In this document: positions 1 through 11,200 of the stretch, piece by piece
How the letters are laid out: each line of letters starts with the position of its first letter
How positions within the stretch are numbered: position 1 is the stretch's first letter
Source: Paraescarpia echinospica
Taxonomy: Eukaryota > Annelida > Polychaeta > Sabellida > Siboglinidae
Reading direction: 5' to 3'
Length of the DNA stretch: 64,000 nt
NCBI GenBank assembly: GCA_020002185.1
Contig: JAHLWY010000239.1
Span: forward strand, 62,001 to 126,000
Notes under the pieces: model-generated
The model's input: the letters and a program-made list of their open reading frames with translations, nothing else
What the model was told of the DNA's origin: nothing
The model's database searches: none
Position numbers and translations under genes: made by a program

Positions 1-20
1 AACCGCACCTGAAAGCGGAA

Positions 21-2682
21 ATGAAGGTAGCCCAGAAACTGTTTGATAGGCATGTGCAAGCTGCCAAACGCAAATTCTGGCGTCAACAACAAGACAAACT
101 ACTTGATCTGCCGTCATATGATCCAAATGCTTTCTGGAAGCATATTGAAAAATTAGGGATAAAACAAGAACGCATCCATGATATACCAATGGAAGTGATG
201 CTAGAGGACGGCTCCACATCCATTGATCAAAGCGTGATATTACATAAATGGAGAACTGACTTTCACACTTTGCTGAACCCGGTCAATTACGAACAAACAA
301 TTGACTATCAACCGCCGGTGGAGACCCACTCACTGGGTCACAATGAACACCTTGATGGGCCTATCTCTAAGGAGGACATTCACTATCAACCGCCGGTGGA
401 GACCCACTCACTGGGTCACAATGAACACCTTGATGGGCCTATCTCTAAGGAGGACATTCACTATCAACCGCCGGTGAGACCCACTCACTGGGTCACAATG
501 AACACCTTGATGGGCCTATCTCTAAGGAGGACATTCACTATCAACCGCCGGTGGAGACCCACTCACTGGGTCACAATGAACACCTTGATGGGCCTATCTC
601 TAAGGAGGACATTCACTATCAACCGCCGGTGGAGACCCACTCACTGGGTCACAATGAACACCTTGATGGGCCTATCTCTAAGGAGGACATTCACTATCAA
701 CCGCCGGTGGAGACCCACTCACTGGGTCACAATGAACACCTTGATGGGCCTATCTCTAAGGACATTCACTATCAACCGCCGGTGGAGACCCACTCACTGG
801 GTCACAATGAACACCTTGATGGGCCTATCTCTAAGGAGGACATTCGCCTGGCTTTAAACAAGGCCAATAAACACAAAGCGTTGGGTGATGATAACATCCC
901 AGTCGAAACGCTGGTCAACGAAAATGCCATAGACTTCCTTTACGAACTATTTAATCACTGTTTTAACAACAGCATGGTTCCTGAAGCATGGCGTCGGGGC
1001 ATTGTAACCCCGATACCCAAGTATTGTACGTCTGATCCACGAGTGCCATTGAACTATAGGGGAATTACGCTTAATTCCCAGGTGTATAAAATATACTGCT
1101 CTATTTTAAATGATCGTCTTATATCTTGGGTAGAGGGCAACAACCTTTTGTGTGATGAACAAAATGGGTTTAGACCAGGTCGCAGTTGTCTCGACCACCT
1201 ATCTACCTTTACTAACATAATCAATACTAGAAAGAAATGCCGCCAGCAAACGTTTGCATGTTTCGTAGATTTTAGTAAAGCTTATGACCGTATCAATAGA
1301 AATTTCCTCTGGAACAAAATTAGGAACTTCAACATACAAGGGAAAATGCTTGAGGCTTTGAAATCATTATATATTGATTACAAATGTTGTGTTAGGGTCA
1401 ACAACGTAAAGTCTGACTGGTTCAATGTTGAATGCGGGCTTAAGCAGGGATGTGTTATATCACCTATCATGTTTAATATGTTTATAAACGATTTATTAAC
1501 TGAATTGAAAGGCACGGGTAAAGGTGTTAAGATCGGAGACGAAATTGTTACAATGTTAGCATACGCAGATGACATTGTGGTGCTGGCCGAATCAGCAGAA
1601 GAACTGCAGACATTGCTAAATGTTATCTGGAAATGGTGCAATGACTGGGGCATGTCTATTAACAAAGACAAAACTCAAATTATACATTTTCGTAATCCAT
1701 CGATATCTGAGACTACTTGCGATTTTCTACTAGGTGACCAAAGCATATGCATCGTAAATAAGTATAAATATTTAGGTTTGATTTTAACTGAATATCTTGA
1801 TTATAAGGTGATGGTAAAAACAGTAGCTACTACGGCGAACAGAGCTCTGGTTTTGTTAATGGCTAAAACAAAATGTAAAGGAGGAATGCCTTTTAACAAT
1901 TTTACAAAACTATAATATGGTATGGTGCTCTCCATTATTAACTATGGTTCTGCTGTGTGGGGTACAAAGGAATATTCGGTCATAAATAGCATACATAATA
2001 GAGCCTGTCGATTTTTCCTAGGTGTGGGTAAATATACCCCATCAGCAGCAGTACAGGGTGAAATGGGGTGCAAAACCCCAACTAACCAACAATGGTTATC
2101 TGTTACTAGGCTCTGGTGTCGTTTGATCAATATGGATGTATCTAGAGTGACAAAACGTGTGTTTCTATGGATGATGGAAATGGCCATAAGTGGGAAACGA
2201 AATTGGGGCTACGAAGTATACCATCGTTATAATGACTTAATTGTATTACAGGTACAGCAATGGCTTCATATTATAAATAGAGAAGAGGGCAGAAATGGTA
2301 GTAGAAATAAACTAAGAACTTATAAACAGTTCAAAACAAAATTTGTAACTGAGCATTATGTTAAGAAAATCGTGACTAGAAGTAATCGATCAGCACTTGC
2401 AAAATTTCGATGTGGCGTGGCACCAATCAGAATTGAAACTGGACGTTTTGAACGAAATTACCCCCCACCTGAAGCTAGGATAGAGTTTTAATGAAATGCC
2501 CTTTATATGTTAACGAACGAAAAGAACTAATAGGCTATGCAACAATTAATGATCCTGCTTTTTCCAGTATGAATGATCAAGATAAATTTGTATATTTATT
2601 GAGTAATGACAATATAATAAGTAAAACTGCCAGCATCCTCCAAAAAATACTGCACACAAGATTACACAATACAACAAAATAA
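21..2682 (+). pseudogene. LINE ORF2 reverse transcriptase, broken
   Basis: The protein starts upstream of the window. It reads in one frame to the third 78-bp repeat (near 473), where one base is missing, then continues in a second frame to 1912. Reverse transcriptase motifs are clear: NYRGITL, NGFRPGRSC, DFSKAYD (first catalytic Asp), GCVISP and AYADDIVVL (catalytic YADD near 1561-1580). A TAA at 1913 interrupts the same frame, which goes on to 2491 (INYGSAVWG and following, the usual post-RT region). The end then jumps frame (2491-2682, starting MKCPLY). The CxxC segment that normally precedes such a CPLY motif is missing, so an internal deletion is likely. With at least three lesions it is inactive. 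Confidence 0.85.
303..844 (+). repeat. Seven tandem copies of a 78-bp coding unit
   Basis: Copies start at 303, 381, 459, 536, 614, 692 and 767 and are almost identical. Each encodes the same 26 residues (from YQPPVETHS to ISKEDI), just before the RT core. Copy 3 lacks one base, which causes the frameshift; copy 6 lacks three bases and stays in frame. A normal element would presumably have one copy, because the residues on both sides join smoothly to one unit. Confidence 0.95.
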
Positions 2683-2897
2683 TAGCACGTTTATTAAATT
2701 ATTAGTTTTTATTTGTACATTTTTGTTTTTACAAGTCTCTCATAACTCTTTTTGAGTGGTCTTTGTATACAGTGCTAACTTTGAATGTAATATATTTATT
2801 TGTCTTGTATTTTAATGCATGTACACGTGGAGTGATACTCTAATAAAATACTAATACTACTACTACTACTACGTTTATCACAAGATACGGTTTCACA

Positions 2898-3454
2898 ATG
2901 GAAGCAAATGACTACCACGCGGCAGAGCTTGCCAATGAGACTGAGCTGTGCACATGGGCCGCAGAAAGTTTATGGCGAAAGCCGTCGACATCTTGATTAA
3001 GGAAGGCTTCAATTCCATGGAAGCGGTGGCCCTCATCGACGCAGATGACCTGGGGGAATCGAAGATGTTTCGTGGGCAGCAAAAGCAGTTACTGAAAGCG
3101 CTGCGGTCGATGCCGCAAACTGCCGAAGACACCCAAGCCGGACACGCACGTGGACGCGAGCCGCAGTCCGACCGGCAGCACAGCGACACTGTCCAGCTGA
3201 CCACAGACCGACAAGACAGACCCGACGCTGGAGAAGACGCGTACGACAAGCTACTCACGGACTTGCGGACGATGCAGGCAGCGGGAACGGCGCAGACGGG
3301 AGACGAACAACGGCAACGAGGACATCTGTTCGAACTCGGACCTTTGATCAACCCATCGCCATTCAGGGGGAACGCGCGTCCGACTACAGCTGTAACACCG
3401 AGCGGCATGACCATCCCTGGCACATGGCAAGACCCGCAGATCCATCTAATGTAG
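2898..3454 (+). pseudogene. DIRS-like element, gag-like first ORF, frameshifted
   Basis: Translation from the ATG at 2898 gives MEANDYHAAELANETELC and then loses frame. From about 2965 a second frame gives a SAM-like helical segment (AKAVDILIKEGF, DADDLGESKMFRGQQKQLL) and a charged, low-complexity tail ending in HLM at 3454. Restoring one base in the A-run near 2965 would join the two frames. This N-terminal type precedes reverse transcriptase in DIRS-like elements. The matching DIRS reverse transcriptase resumes after the LINE insertion at about 4836, so both pieces are read as one split element. The family assignment of this piece rests mainly on that context. Confidence 0.6.
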
Positions 3455-3483
3455 GCGACCGCTGGTAAGTCTCCGCTCAGTTA

Positions 3484-4835
3484 CTTTGATACCGGTGATT
3501 TGTAAATTATTAGAAAGACTAATTAAAGATCACATGGTGGATTTTCTTGTTAAACATAACTTGATAAACCCATCTCAACATGGGTTTCTAAAAGCGAGGT
3601 CATGCTTAACAAATATGTTATGTTTTTTGGAAGATATCACTAAATGGGTAGATGATGGATCACCAGTAGATATCATCTACTTAGATTTTCAAAAAGCTTT
3701 CGACAAAGTGCCACATCAGAGATTACTGCTTAAACTAAAGGCCCATGGCATAGGAAATGGTATAATTAACTGGATAGAAAAATGGCTGATTGACAGAAGA
3801 CAACGGGTAGTTGTTGATGGGGAGGCTTCAAACTGGAAATCAGTTTTGAGTGGGGTTCCACAGGGATCAGTACTGGGACCTATAATATTCTTAATATATA
3901 TAAACGATTTGGACGATGATATAGCTAGCAAGGTGTTGAAATTTGCAGATGATACAAAAGTGTTTAGAAGGATTAAAAGTGATGGGGATAGGCAGCATTT
4001 ACAAGATGATCTTGACAGGTTGATCAAATGGTCTGAAAAGTGGCAAATGTTGTTCAATTTTGGGAAATGTAAATGCCTTCACACAGGACATGGGAACGAA
4101 TATGTAGAATATACAATGGGGGGACTGTACTAAATACTACTGTAAAAGAAAAAGACTTAGGGCTGACAATTAGTGCTGACATGAAGGTTTCAGAGCAGTG
4201 TGGAATTGCAGCTTCAAAAGGAAATCAAATCCTTGGATTGATTAGGCGAAATATAGCATATAAAGAAAAAGAACTAATAATACCGCTGTACAAAACAATA
4301 GTTAGGCCTCATTTAGAACATTGTATACAAGCGTGGAGGCCATACCGCAAGAAGGACATAGATATGCTAGAAAGAGTACAGAGGAGAGCGACTAAAATGA
4401 TACCAAAACTGAGGGATCTTAGTTATGAAAAACGACTAAAAGAATGTGGTTTAACAACACTAGAGACCAGGAGATTGAGAGGAGATCAGATAGAAGTGTT
4501 TAAAATATTGAATGGTTATGAAAATATTGATAGAAATATGTTTTTTTTCAGTTAAGAAAGACTAGAGGACATGAAGTTACATTAGTAAAGGAGCAGTGTA
4601 GATTAGACGTAAGAAAGTTCTCATTTTTACAAAGGACTGTGAATGAATGGAACTGATTATCTGATGATTTTGTGGGTGCTAGTAGTGTGAATATGTTTAA
4701 AAATAAAATTGACACATACCTCAGAAGGGCTGGATATATGTAGATAAAAGAGTTGGACTCTCGATAAGCCAAAGTGCTTCCTTGTCCACCTGCCATCTAG
4801 AGTTAATTCTCTGGATGGCAATCTTGTTAAAACTT
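3484..4835 (+). mobile_element. CR1-like LINE copy A, 5'-truncated, inside the DIRS-like element
   Basis: Homology to copy B (53081-55515) starts at about 3484, in the middle of the RT domain (VICKLLERLIKDH). It passes through DFQKAFDKVPHQ, SGVPQGSVLGP and FADDTKVF (catalytic FADD) to the C-terminal end (KNKIDTYLRRAG near 4700-4740). The frame breaks at about 4130 and 4548, and a TGA replaces a Trp codon in the last part. The 3' end shows the family signature: GCCAAAG, a motif for the word ACCTGCCA, then GGCAATCTTGTTAAA. The DIRS reading frame lies on both sides, so this is the younger insertion. No clear target duplication was found. Confidence 0.85.
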
Positions 4836-5650
4836 AACTGCATGGGAATCTGAATTAGCGGACGATTCTGATATCCTGTTGGATGGGATAAGACACGGGT
4901 TTTCTATCAATGACAAGGGAGCGCAGTTTGTACCCAAGCATGCAAACAATCATCCCTCAGCATCTCCAGGCAACAGTAACTATGAGGCAGTAAAACAGCA
5001 GGTGATATCAGAATTACAAGATGGCAATTACGTGTTATGTGACAACCCTCCCAGCTTGGTGAGCCCACTTGGCGCTGTCCCCAAAAAAGATGGGGGCATT
5101 ACGTTCATTCATGATTGCAATCGCCCTATCACTAAATCACTAAATGATTATGCATCTATCGAGAGATCTCTCAAATTTCAAACGATTGATGATGTCTTCT
5201 TTAGTACAAGAAGGTGCAAAGTCGATCTTAAGTCACCGTACTGATCTGTTAGTATAAACACTCAAAGTTTAATGGATTGAAGTTCTTGCTCGATGCCGGT
5301 TTGTGTACCTACGAGATACCAAATTGCCATTCAGTTCAAAACTAGCGCCAGGCATTTTCCACCATCTGACGCAAGCAGTCAAGCGTAAAATGGAGAGGGG
5401 TGGATTCAATAGGCTGTTTGTTTGTCTAGACGATTTATTTGTGTGTGCACCAACCCTGCAAGAGTGTGCAGAGATAATGGCTTCCCTCGTTACGCTTTTA
5501 CTCTACCTAGGATTTCGCATTAACTGGAATAAAGTGGTAGATCCAGCTCAGTGTATCACGTTTTTGGGGATAGAAATCGACACAAAACAGATGTGCAAGC
5601 GCCTACCTAAAGATAAAATGGTAGTATTGAAGGGTTGGTCTGGATTTTAA
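4836..5650 (+). pseudogene. DIRS-like reverse transcriptase, broken
   Basis: The frame starting around 4836 reads NLTAWESELADDSDILLDGIRHGF, followed by GNYVLCDNPPS, LGAVPKKDGGITFIHDCNRP and DDVFFSTRRCKVDLKSPY. These are typical DIRS/Ngaro RT blocks. The frame stops at a TGA (5242-5244) where relatives have Arg. After two frame changes it resumes at 5303 with TKLPFSSKLAPGIFHHLTQA, a catalytic box written VCLDDLF, and GFRINWNKV and FLGIEID. It ends in noise after 5640. RNase H, methyltransferase and tyrosine recombinase regions are absent, so this is a 3'-truncated fragment. Confidence 0.85.
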
Positions 5651-6279
5651 ATATTAATCGACGTTTTTTCACACATTTACCAGATATCCCTTAAGGTACA
5701 TAAAAATTATAAATTATAAATATAGTCATTTTTCCTATCTGTTATGACGTTAATATCGTTGACGATACCGAGCATATATACTATATATATTGCTGTCATC
5801 TTACGGGAGTGCAAGTGACTGCTCATCGCATAGACAACTTGGCAGGCATCGTTTGTTCACAGCAGACGAAGACTTGTTTGTATGTAAGTACATTTTTTAC
5901 TGGTTTTCAATCAAACTATTGGATTACATGTTATGTTATACGTTCGGTACTCGTGCACGCTCGACATCGCATGCTTGCTTGCATGCAAGATTAGCCTGTT
6001 TTGAGGATCATATCAGTAATTTGTTGTATTGATATCATAATGTGTTTATAAAGAAAAGGTGCATGTTTATTCAGAATAGGCAAAATTTCTATACTAATTA
6101 TACACGTGTCACAATAGGAGGTTTAATTGTAAGTACACTAAACTGATTGCATACCAATTATTATTTCTATGGTATCTTCTATGGACGAACCTATATTTTA
6201 ATTGTAGTATATTTACGCTCGGTATCCATATGGAAAGGAAAAGTACACATAATATTCATTTATATTTTAGACGTTCACA
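5651..6279. other. AT-rich spacer, no gene seen
   Basis: The stretch holds TA-rich runs (near 5715-5790) and no convincing reading frame. A splice-acceptor-like TATATTTTAG lies just before the ATG at 6280. Confidence 0.6.
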
Positions 6280-7128
6280 ATGGTCGGCAAACGTGTGCTG
6301 ACAGCAGTACAAAAAGCATCAAATGCTCAAAGGTGACGGGCGTACCAAAAGAAAAGACAGAATGATCCTAGCTATAGGGCAGCACAGGCTTTGCATCACA
6401 AAGTATTAACTGCTGAAACTGAATTAAATGCCATTAATCGTTTAATATACATCATGTAATGATTAGTTAATAATTTTGTCAGTAGACATTTAGTTTAACT
6501 TGTTTTCAGGATTACAGAAGTAGGCTTCCTTAAAGCAATGATGTCAGAGCTCCACCAAACCATGTCGTTACTTGACACCATCCATTTTGTGACTGACTCT
6601 CCTAGTTCTCAATACTGAAATCACTCCATCTGCGCGTTGGTTGGCCATTTTCCTTCGTTATTTAGTGTGCGTGTCAGCTGGGCCTGGCTGGAGGCCGGCC
6701 ATAGTAAGGGTCCGTGCGACGGTGTAGGAGGATCAATAAAGAAGAAAGCCGACAACCTGGTTAAAAGTGGCCACATCATGAAAATCTGTGCAGAGTTGTG
6801 CGTAGCCCTGCACAGGGTTGAGAGACAATTTAAGATCTTAGAAGTTCTGGAAGAAGAAGTAGCCAGATACCAAAGACAAGTGGATTCTTGGAGCCCGAAT
6901 GCAGTCAATTGCTTAATGGACAAGCATGCTGTTGTGCCAGAAGGCAACACCTTTATGATGAGAGGCACCTTATGTTACAATGACTGTTGCTATGAAGTGT
7001 GCGGAGTATTTCACCCGCATTGTGAGGGGTGGAGAAATATCCCTGCCGTCATTATCCTGGATCTGTCAGAGTTGGACCCACGTGAAACAAACTCCAGCAA
7101 TGGCCGTTGTTACAATTTGAGAAAATAG
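6280..7128 (+). pseudogene. Repetitive transposon-type protein with TDSPSSQYRN / EAGHSKGPCDGVGG motif
   Basis: A first short frame (6280-6459) reads MVGKRVLTAVQKASNAQR, then TGA (6334-6336), then a basic Arg/Lys-rich continuation. After an acceptor-like TGTTTTCAG (about 6510) a second frame gives ITEVGFLKAMMSELHQ, HFVTDSPSSQY, a TGA at 6616-6618, then WLEAGHSKGPCDGVGG and KKKAD, and a Cys/His-rich end (CYNDCCYEVCG, HPHC) with a stop at 7126-7128. I recall the SQYRNK and EAGHGKGPCDGVGG blocks from an abundant repetitive protein family of invertebrates, but I cannot name the superfamily or its reaction. Both TGAs sit where Arg is expected. It could be a transposon gene with introns or a decayed copy. 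Confidence 0.6.
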
Positions 7129-7589
7129 ACTAAGATAACCAGATGGTGCCAATTATTGAAGAAGCATATAATGTTTCGGCGATGTTAGACGCATTGCTGA
7201 ACAAAGCACAAGTTTATCGTTTTATGCAACAATAGAATATGGGCTACTAATACGACAATGTAGCAGTGTAGTAGACAAGTTTAGTTTACTGAGGAGGTGA
7301 CTGCCATGCTTACTGGCTTACTGACGTAAGAAATGACTGTAACAGTAAGCACTTTTGTGTTGTTTGTAAGTTTGAATTCTCGAAATCTGACATCCAACGC
7401 TCACAGTAGTTTTGACATTTCCTCTAACTTGTTATAGTTATGCGATTGCGAATATCATGTTATTTTGACCATTTGTCTGCGTTACATTGATTTAAGTCAG
7501 GTGCTCAGATACCTAAACGGGTTGCAATTTAACAACGCAAGTTTTAAAGAGGAAAATAAGAAACCATAGGGAACAAAGAACACCAATTT
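7129..7589. other. Spacer without a recognised gene
   Basis: No frame, repeat or RNA signal stands out between the transposon-type pseudogene and the LINE fragment. Confidence 0.55.
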
Positions 7590-8028
7590 GCTACAAGTGT
7601 TGGACATGGTGTTTAGTACAAACCCTAACCTCGTGTGACATGTAGAAGTGGTACCCGGAATGACTGATCATCTTGCAGTGCTCATCACACTTGTTATCCA
7701 TCCAAACCAGCACTCACACAAACACTCACACAAGATATACAAATACAAGTTTGCGAACTTTGAGGGTCTATGGGCAGACATGGCTGAATAATCTACAGTT
7801 TTTGATGGGAAATCCCACATCCAGAACACCAGATGAGAACTGGCAGTTATTCAAGGGTGCATTACACCAAGCCATCACTACACATGTCCCGATGATGAGC
7901 TCCAAAAGAAAACATGACCTACAAAATCCATAAGGACAGGCATTATCGTAAAGCAAGAAAGTCCAAGAAGCAATATTGCCTACTGTATGAAACGACAACA
8001 CATACAGAAACTTATGACATCTGTCCAT
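7590..8028 (+). mobile_element. LINE fragment: end of endonuclease domain and linker
   Basis: Frames in this stretch give LDMVFSTNPNLV, then VPGMTDHLAV (the conserved end of an AP-type endonuclease with its D-H pair), then a linker with KYKFANFEGLWADM and ENWQLFKGALHQAI, and YRKARKSKK. This order is standard for LINE ORF2 between endonuclease and RT. Several stops and frame changes are present. The fragment is cut at 8028 by the 5' LTR of the Gypsy element and does not reappear on the other side. Confidence 0.75.
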
Positions 8029-8192
8029 TGTAACAATATCACTTAATGACGTCTCCCCAGAAAGCAGAATAACAGGCCGCTCCCTTGTCGCAGCAGCCAC
8101 ATTTAATAAAGTTGGTTTACTAGAACTATCGTCTCTGTTCTGCCTGAATATGCTAGCGTCTATACAGTGAGGCCTGAACAGATGTTGTAACA
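8029..8192 (+). repeat. 5' LTR of the Gypsy element
   Basis: It matches the two halves of the 3' LTR with only a few differences, for example CTCCCCAG against CTCCCAG, AGCAG against AGTAG, and ACATTTA against ACGTTTA. The termini are TG...CA. Confidence 0.93.
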
Positions 8193-8210
8193 TGGTGGCG
8201 TCGGTGAGAT
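8193..8210 (+). promoter_or_regulatory. Primer binding site candidate
   Basis: The sequence directly after the LTR is TGGTGGCGTCGGTGAGAT. A leading TGG complements the CCA end of a tRNA, as expected for a Gypsy primer site. The tRNA is not identified. Confidence 0.6.
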
Positions 8211-8277
8211 ATCGAAGGTAACTGAATATGGCAAGGCAGTCCTGTCAAAAGTGACATTTTGTGTTAAAGAGTGAACT

Positions 8278-11200
8278 ATGGCTGACGATAATTCAACTGT
8301 AACGGCCGGTGTGGCCGCTGTCGGGGCACCTGCTGTGGCTGCTCCAAATGTCGAAGACCCTCGGTCTCAGAATCACATCTATGTGAACTTGCCCAGTGGC
8401 TCGCCTCCACCTGCATTGGAACTGAAAACCAATCAGGTCGATAACTGGAAGTTGTGGAAACAAATGTGGAAAAACTATCTAATCGTGTCTGGACTCGACA
8501 CTAAGCCAGACAGATATGTGACGGCACTTCTTCTACACTGTATTGAGAAAGACGCACTATGCGTCTTCAATGGTATGGATTTGACAGAAGAACGGGTCAA
8601 GCCTGCTGAAATCATCAGAAAATTTGACGAACATATCTTGAGCAAAGTAAAAGAATTCATTGAAAGGTATAAGTTTAACACCCGAAATCAGGAAAACGAG
8701 TCGTTTGAACAATTCTACTCAGTGTTGACAAATCTAGCAAAAACATGTGGGTTTTGCAATTGTATGTGAGACAAGCTGATTGTTGACAGGATAATCCTCG
8801 GTGTAAGAAGTGACAAAATTCGCAACAAACTCAATTCACAATCACAACTTGATCTACCCAGAGCAGTAGACATCTGCCGGTGCATGCAAGAGGCTGAAGA
8901 ACAATGCAAAATTCTGAATAAAACAGAAGCAGTGAACCGGGTCGACACCAGATGCAGACGCTACACTGCCAAGTCGACATTCGGTGGAAGAAAATCTGCT
9001 AGTCAGCGAAAATGCAAATTCTGCTGCAAAACGCACCCCATGAAGAAAGAACTCTGCCCTGCATGGGGCAAGACGTGTGATGCATATAAGGGTTGAAACC
9101 ATTTCAGAGGCTCCGTGCAATGCCCTAAGACTGTTCACAGTGTACAAGATGGGTTAGACTTGGATAGCTCCGGTGCTAGCTTTGGCAATATCAGCTGCGT
9201 CACTGCCGATGTGCACGCACTCTCCTCACAAGATGGTCCCATTTTGTGCAACATGCTGGTCGAAAAGCAGTCGGTGAAGATGCAGGTTGACTGTGGTTCA
9301 ACTGTCAACATACTGCTCAAGAAGTACGTGAAGGAGAAAGATATCCGCCCAGAACCAATCACTCTGAAGATGTGGAACAATGTGAAGACTGAAGCTCTCG
9401 GCAAGTGCCGAGCTAAAACCGTAAATCCTGCTACAGGAGACAAGTTCAAAGTGGACTATGTCATAGTGGATGATGACAAACTGACACCACTACTCAGCCG
9501 TAAAGCTGCTAAATGCATGAAGCTCATCACGGTGAACTACGAGAACTTTGAAACTGTATCTTCAGTCTCCAGCTGTAGAGTTGCTCAAACTCCATGCACT
9601 GAAGACTATCCTGAAGTGTTCGACGGTAAACTTGGCTCGCTTCCTGGTGGGAAAATTCGTCTCACCCTGGAACAAAATGCTGAACCGGTTGTGAGACCAC
9701 CTCGTACCCTACCAGAATCACTGAACAATACCGTGAAAGATGAGCTAGACCGACTAGAACACACTGGTGTCATAGTCAAAGTGGACCAACCCACTGATTG
9801 GGTGAACCAAATGTCTGTAGCCAAGAAACATTCTGGAGCTCTCAGAATCTGCATTGATCCTAGACCTCTCAACCTAGCCCTAAAGCGTGAACACTACAAG
9901 CTTCCTGTGCTGGACGACATTCTACCGAAGCTTGTGAATTCCAAGAAATTTGCTGTGTGTGACTTGCAACAAGGATATCTACACTGCGAACTGGATGAAG
10001 AATCTAGGCTACTGACTACTTTCGCAACACCGTTTGGGCGGTTTCGTTGGAGACGACTACCTTTCGGCTTGAAAGTCAGCAGTGAAATTTTCCAAAAGCG
10101 TCTGCAACAAGCACTGGAAGGGTTGGAGAATGTTCACTGTGTTGCTGATGATATTATCATCCATGGATACGATGACTCTGATTTCTGTGTCAAGATCCAG
10201 AAGCTGCTCCAAAGATGCAAGAAACATGGGATCAAACTGAACCGTGAGAAATGTCGCTTTCTTGAGAATGAAATCCAGTTCTTAGGCCATGTTGTCACAG
10301 CTGATGGTCTGAAACCTGACCCATCCAAGGTCGAAGCTGTTCTGAAGATGACGAATCCGAGTGACAGGGAAGCTGTGGAGAGGCTAAGAGGTACAGTAAC
10401 TTACCTGGCGAGATACGTACCCAAGTTGACTGATGTATTCCGTCCCATTGCTGCTCTTGTACAACGAGATGTTGCCTGGATGTGGGGAGATGCTCAGAAG
10501 AAAGCTTTCACAACATTGAAACAACTCCTGTCTGAGGCACCCACTCTGGCTTACTTTGACGCGAGTAAGCAACTGGTCATTCAGTGTGATGCTAGCAACT
10601 ATGGCTTGGGATGTGCACTACTTCAGGAAGGAAGACCAATTGCTTACGCCAGTCGTGCTTTGACTGACACCGAGACCAGATATGCCATTATAGAGAAAGA
10701 GATGCTGGCCGTCGTCTTTGCTCTTGAGAAGTGGCATCAGTTCACCTATGGTCGCCCCATCCTTGTCTACAGTGACCACAAGCCACTAGAGGCAATAACA
10801 AAGAAACCTCTGGACAAAGCACCCAAGCGTCTACACTAGACTACAGGGCATGCTCCTACGTGCACTTGCGTATGACATTGATGTCAAGTACTTGGAAGGC
10901 AAGAAGATGTCTCTCGCTGACACGCTATCACGTGCCTTCCTGCCAGCTGGACAGGAACAACCGACCACTGAGTTCGAAGCTATCCACGCTGTGAACTATC
11001 TATCCACAGGCTGCGAAATAAGGCCGGTCCGTGATCGGACTAGTCCATGTTTAGTGGAGCAGTCCCATCGAACTAGCTGTTATTAGGTGAATTAAGTTAC
11101 GCTATGTATACGCTAGTTGGGTGTTGTGATGGAATAAAACAAAATCAGACGGTAAGATAGCATTTTATCACAGGCAGCTAAATATTCCGTACGACCGTCG

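Larger units (their letters stand above)
1..2872 (+). mobile_element. LINE (non-LTR retrotransposon), 3' part, cut by the window edge
   Basis: One non-LTR element runs from the left edge to a 3' tail. It contains a linker, a reverse transcriptase and a C-terminal region in LINE order, a short AT-rich 3' UTR, and an end made of AATAAAATACTAA followed by repeated TAC (about 2842-2872). A microsatellite tail is typical of CR1/RTE-like LINEs. The endonuclease part lies outside the window. The clade is uncertain; it is not the CR1-like family found at 3484, 53081 and 62840. A DIRS-like element begins right after the tail. Confidence 0.85.

Noticed and set aside
2893..3445. Minus-strand frames opposite the DIRS-like gag
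   Set aside because: Antisense shadow; Cys/Arg-rich translation with no domain.
5242..9096. TGA as a reassigned or selenocysteine codon
   Set aside because: The affected frames also have frameshifts and deletions, and the expected residue is Arg, which points to CpG decay.
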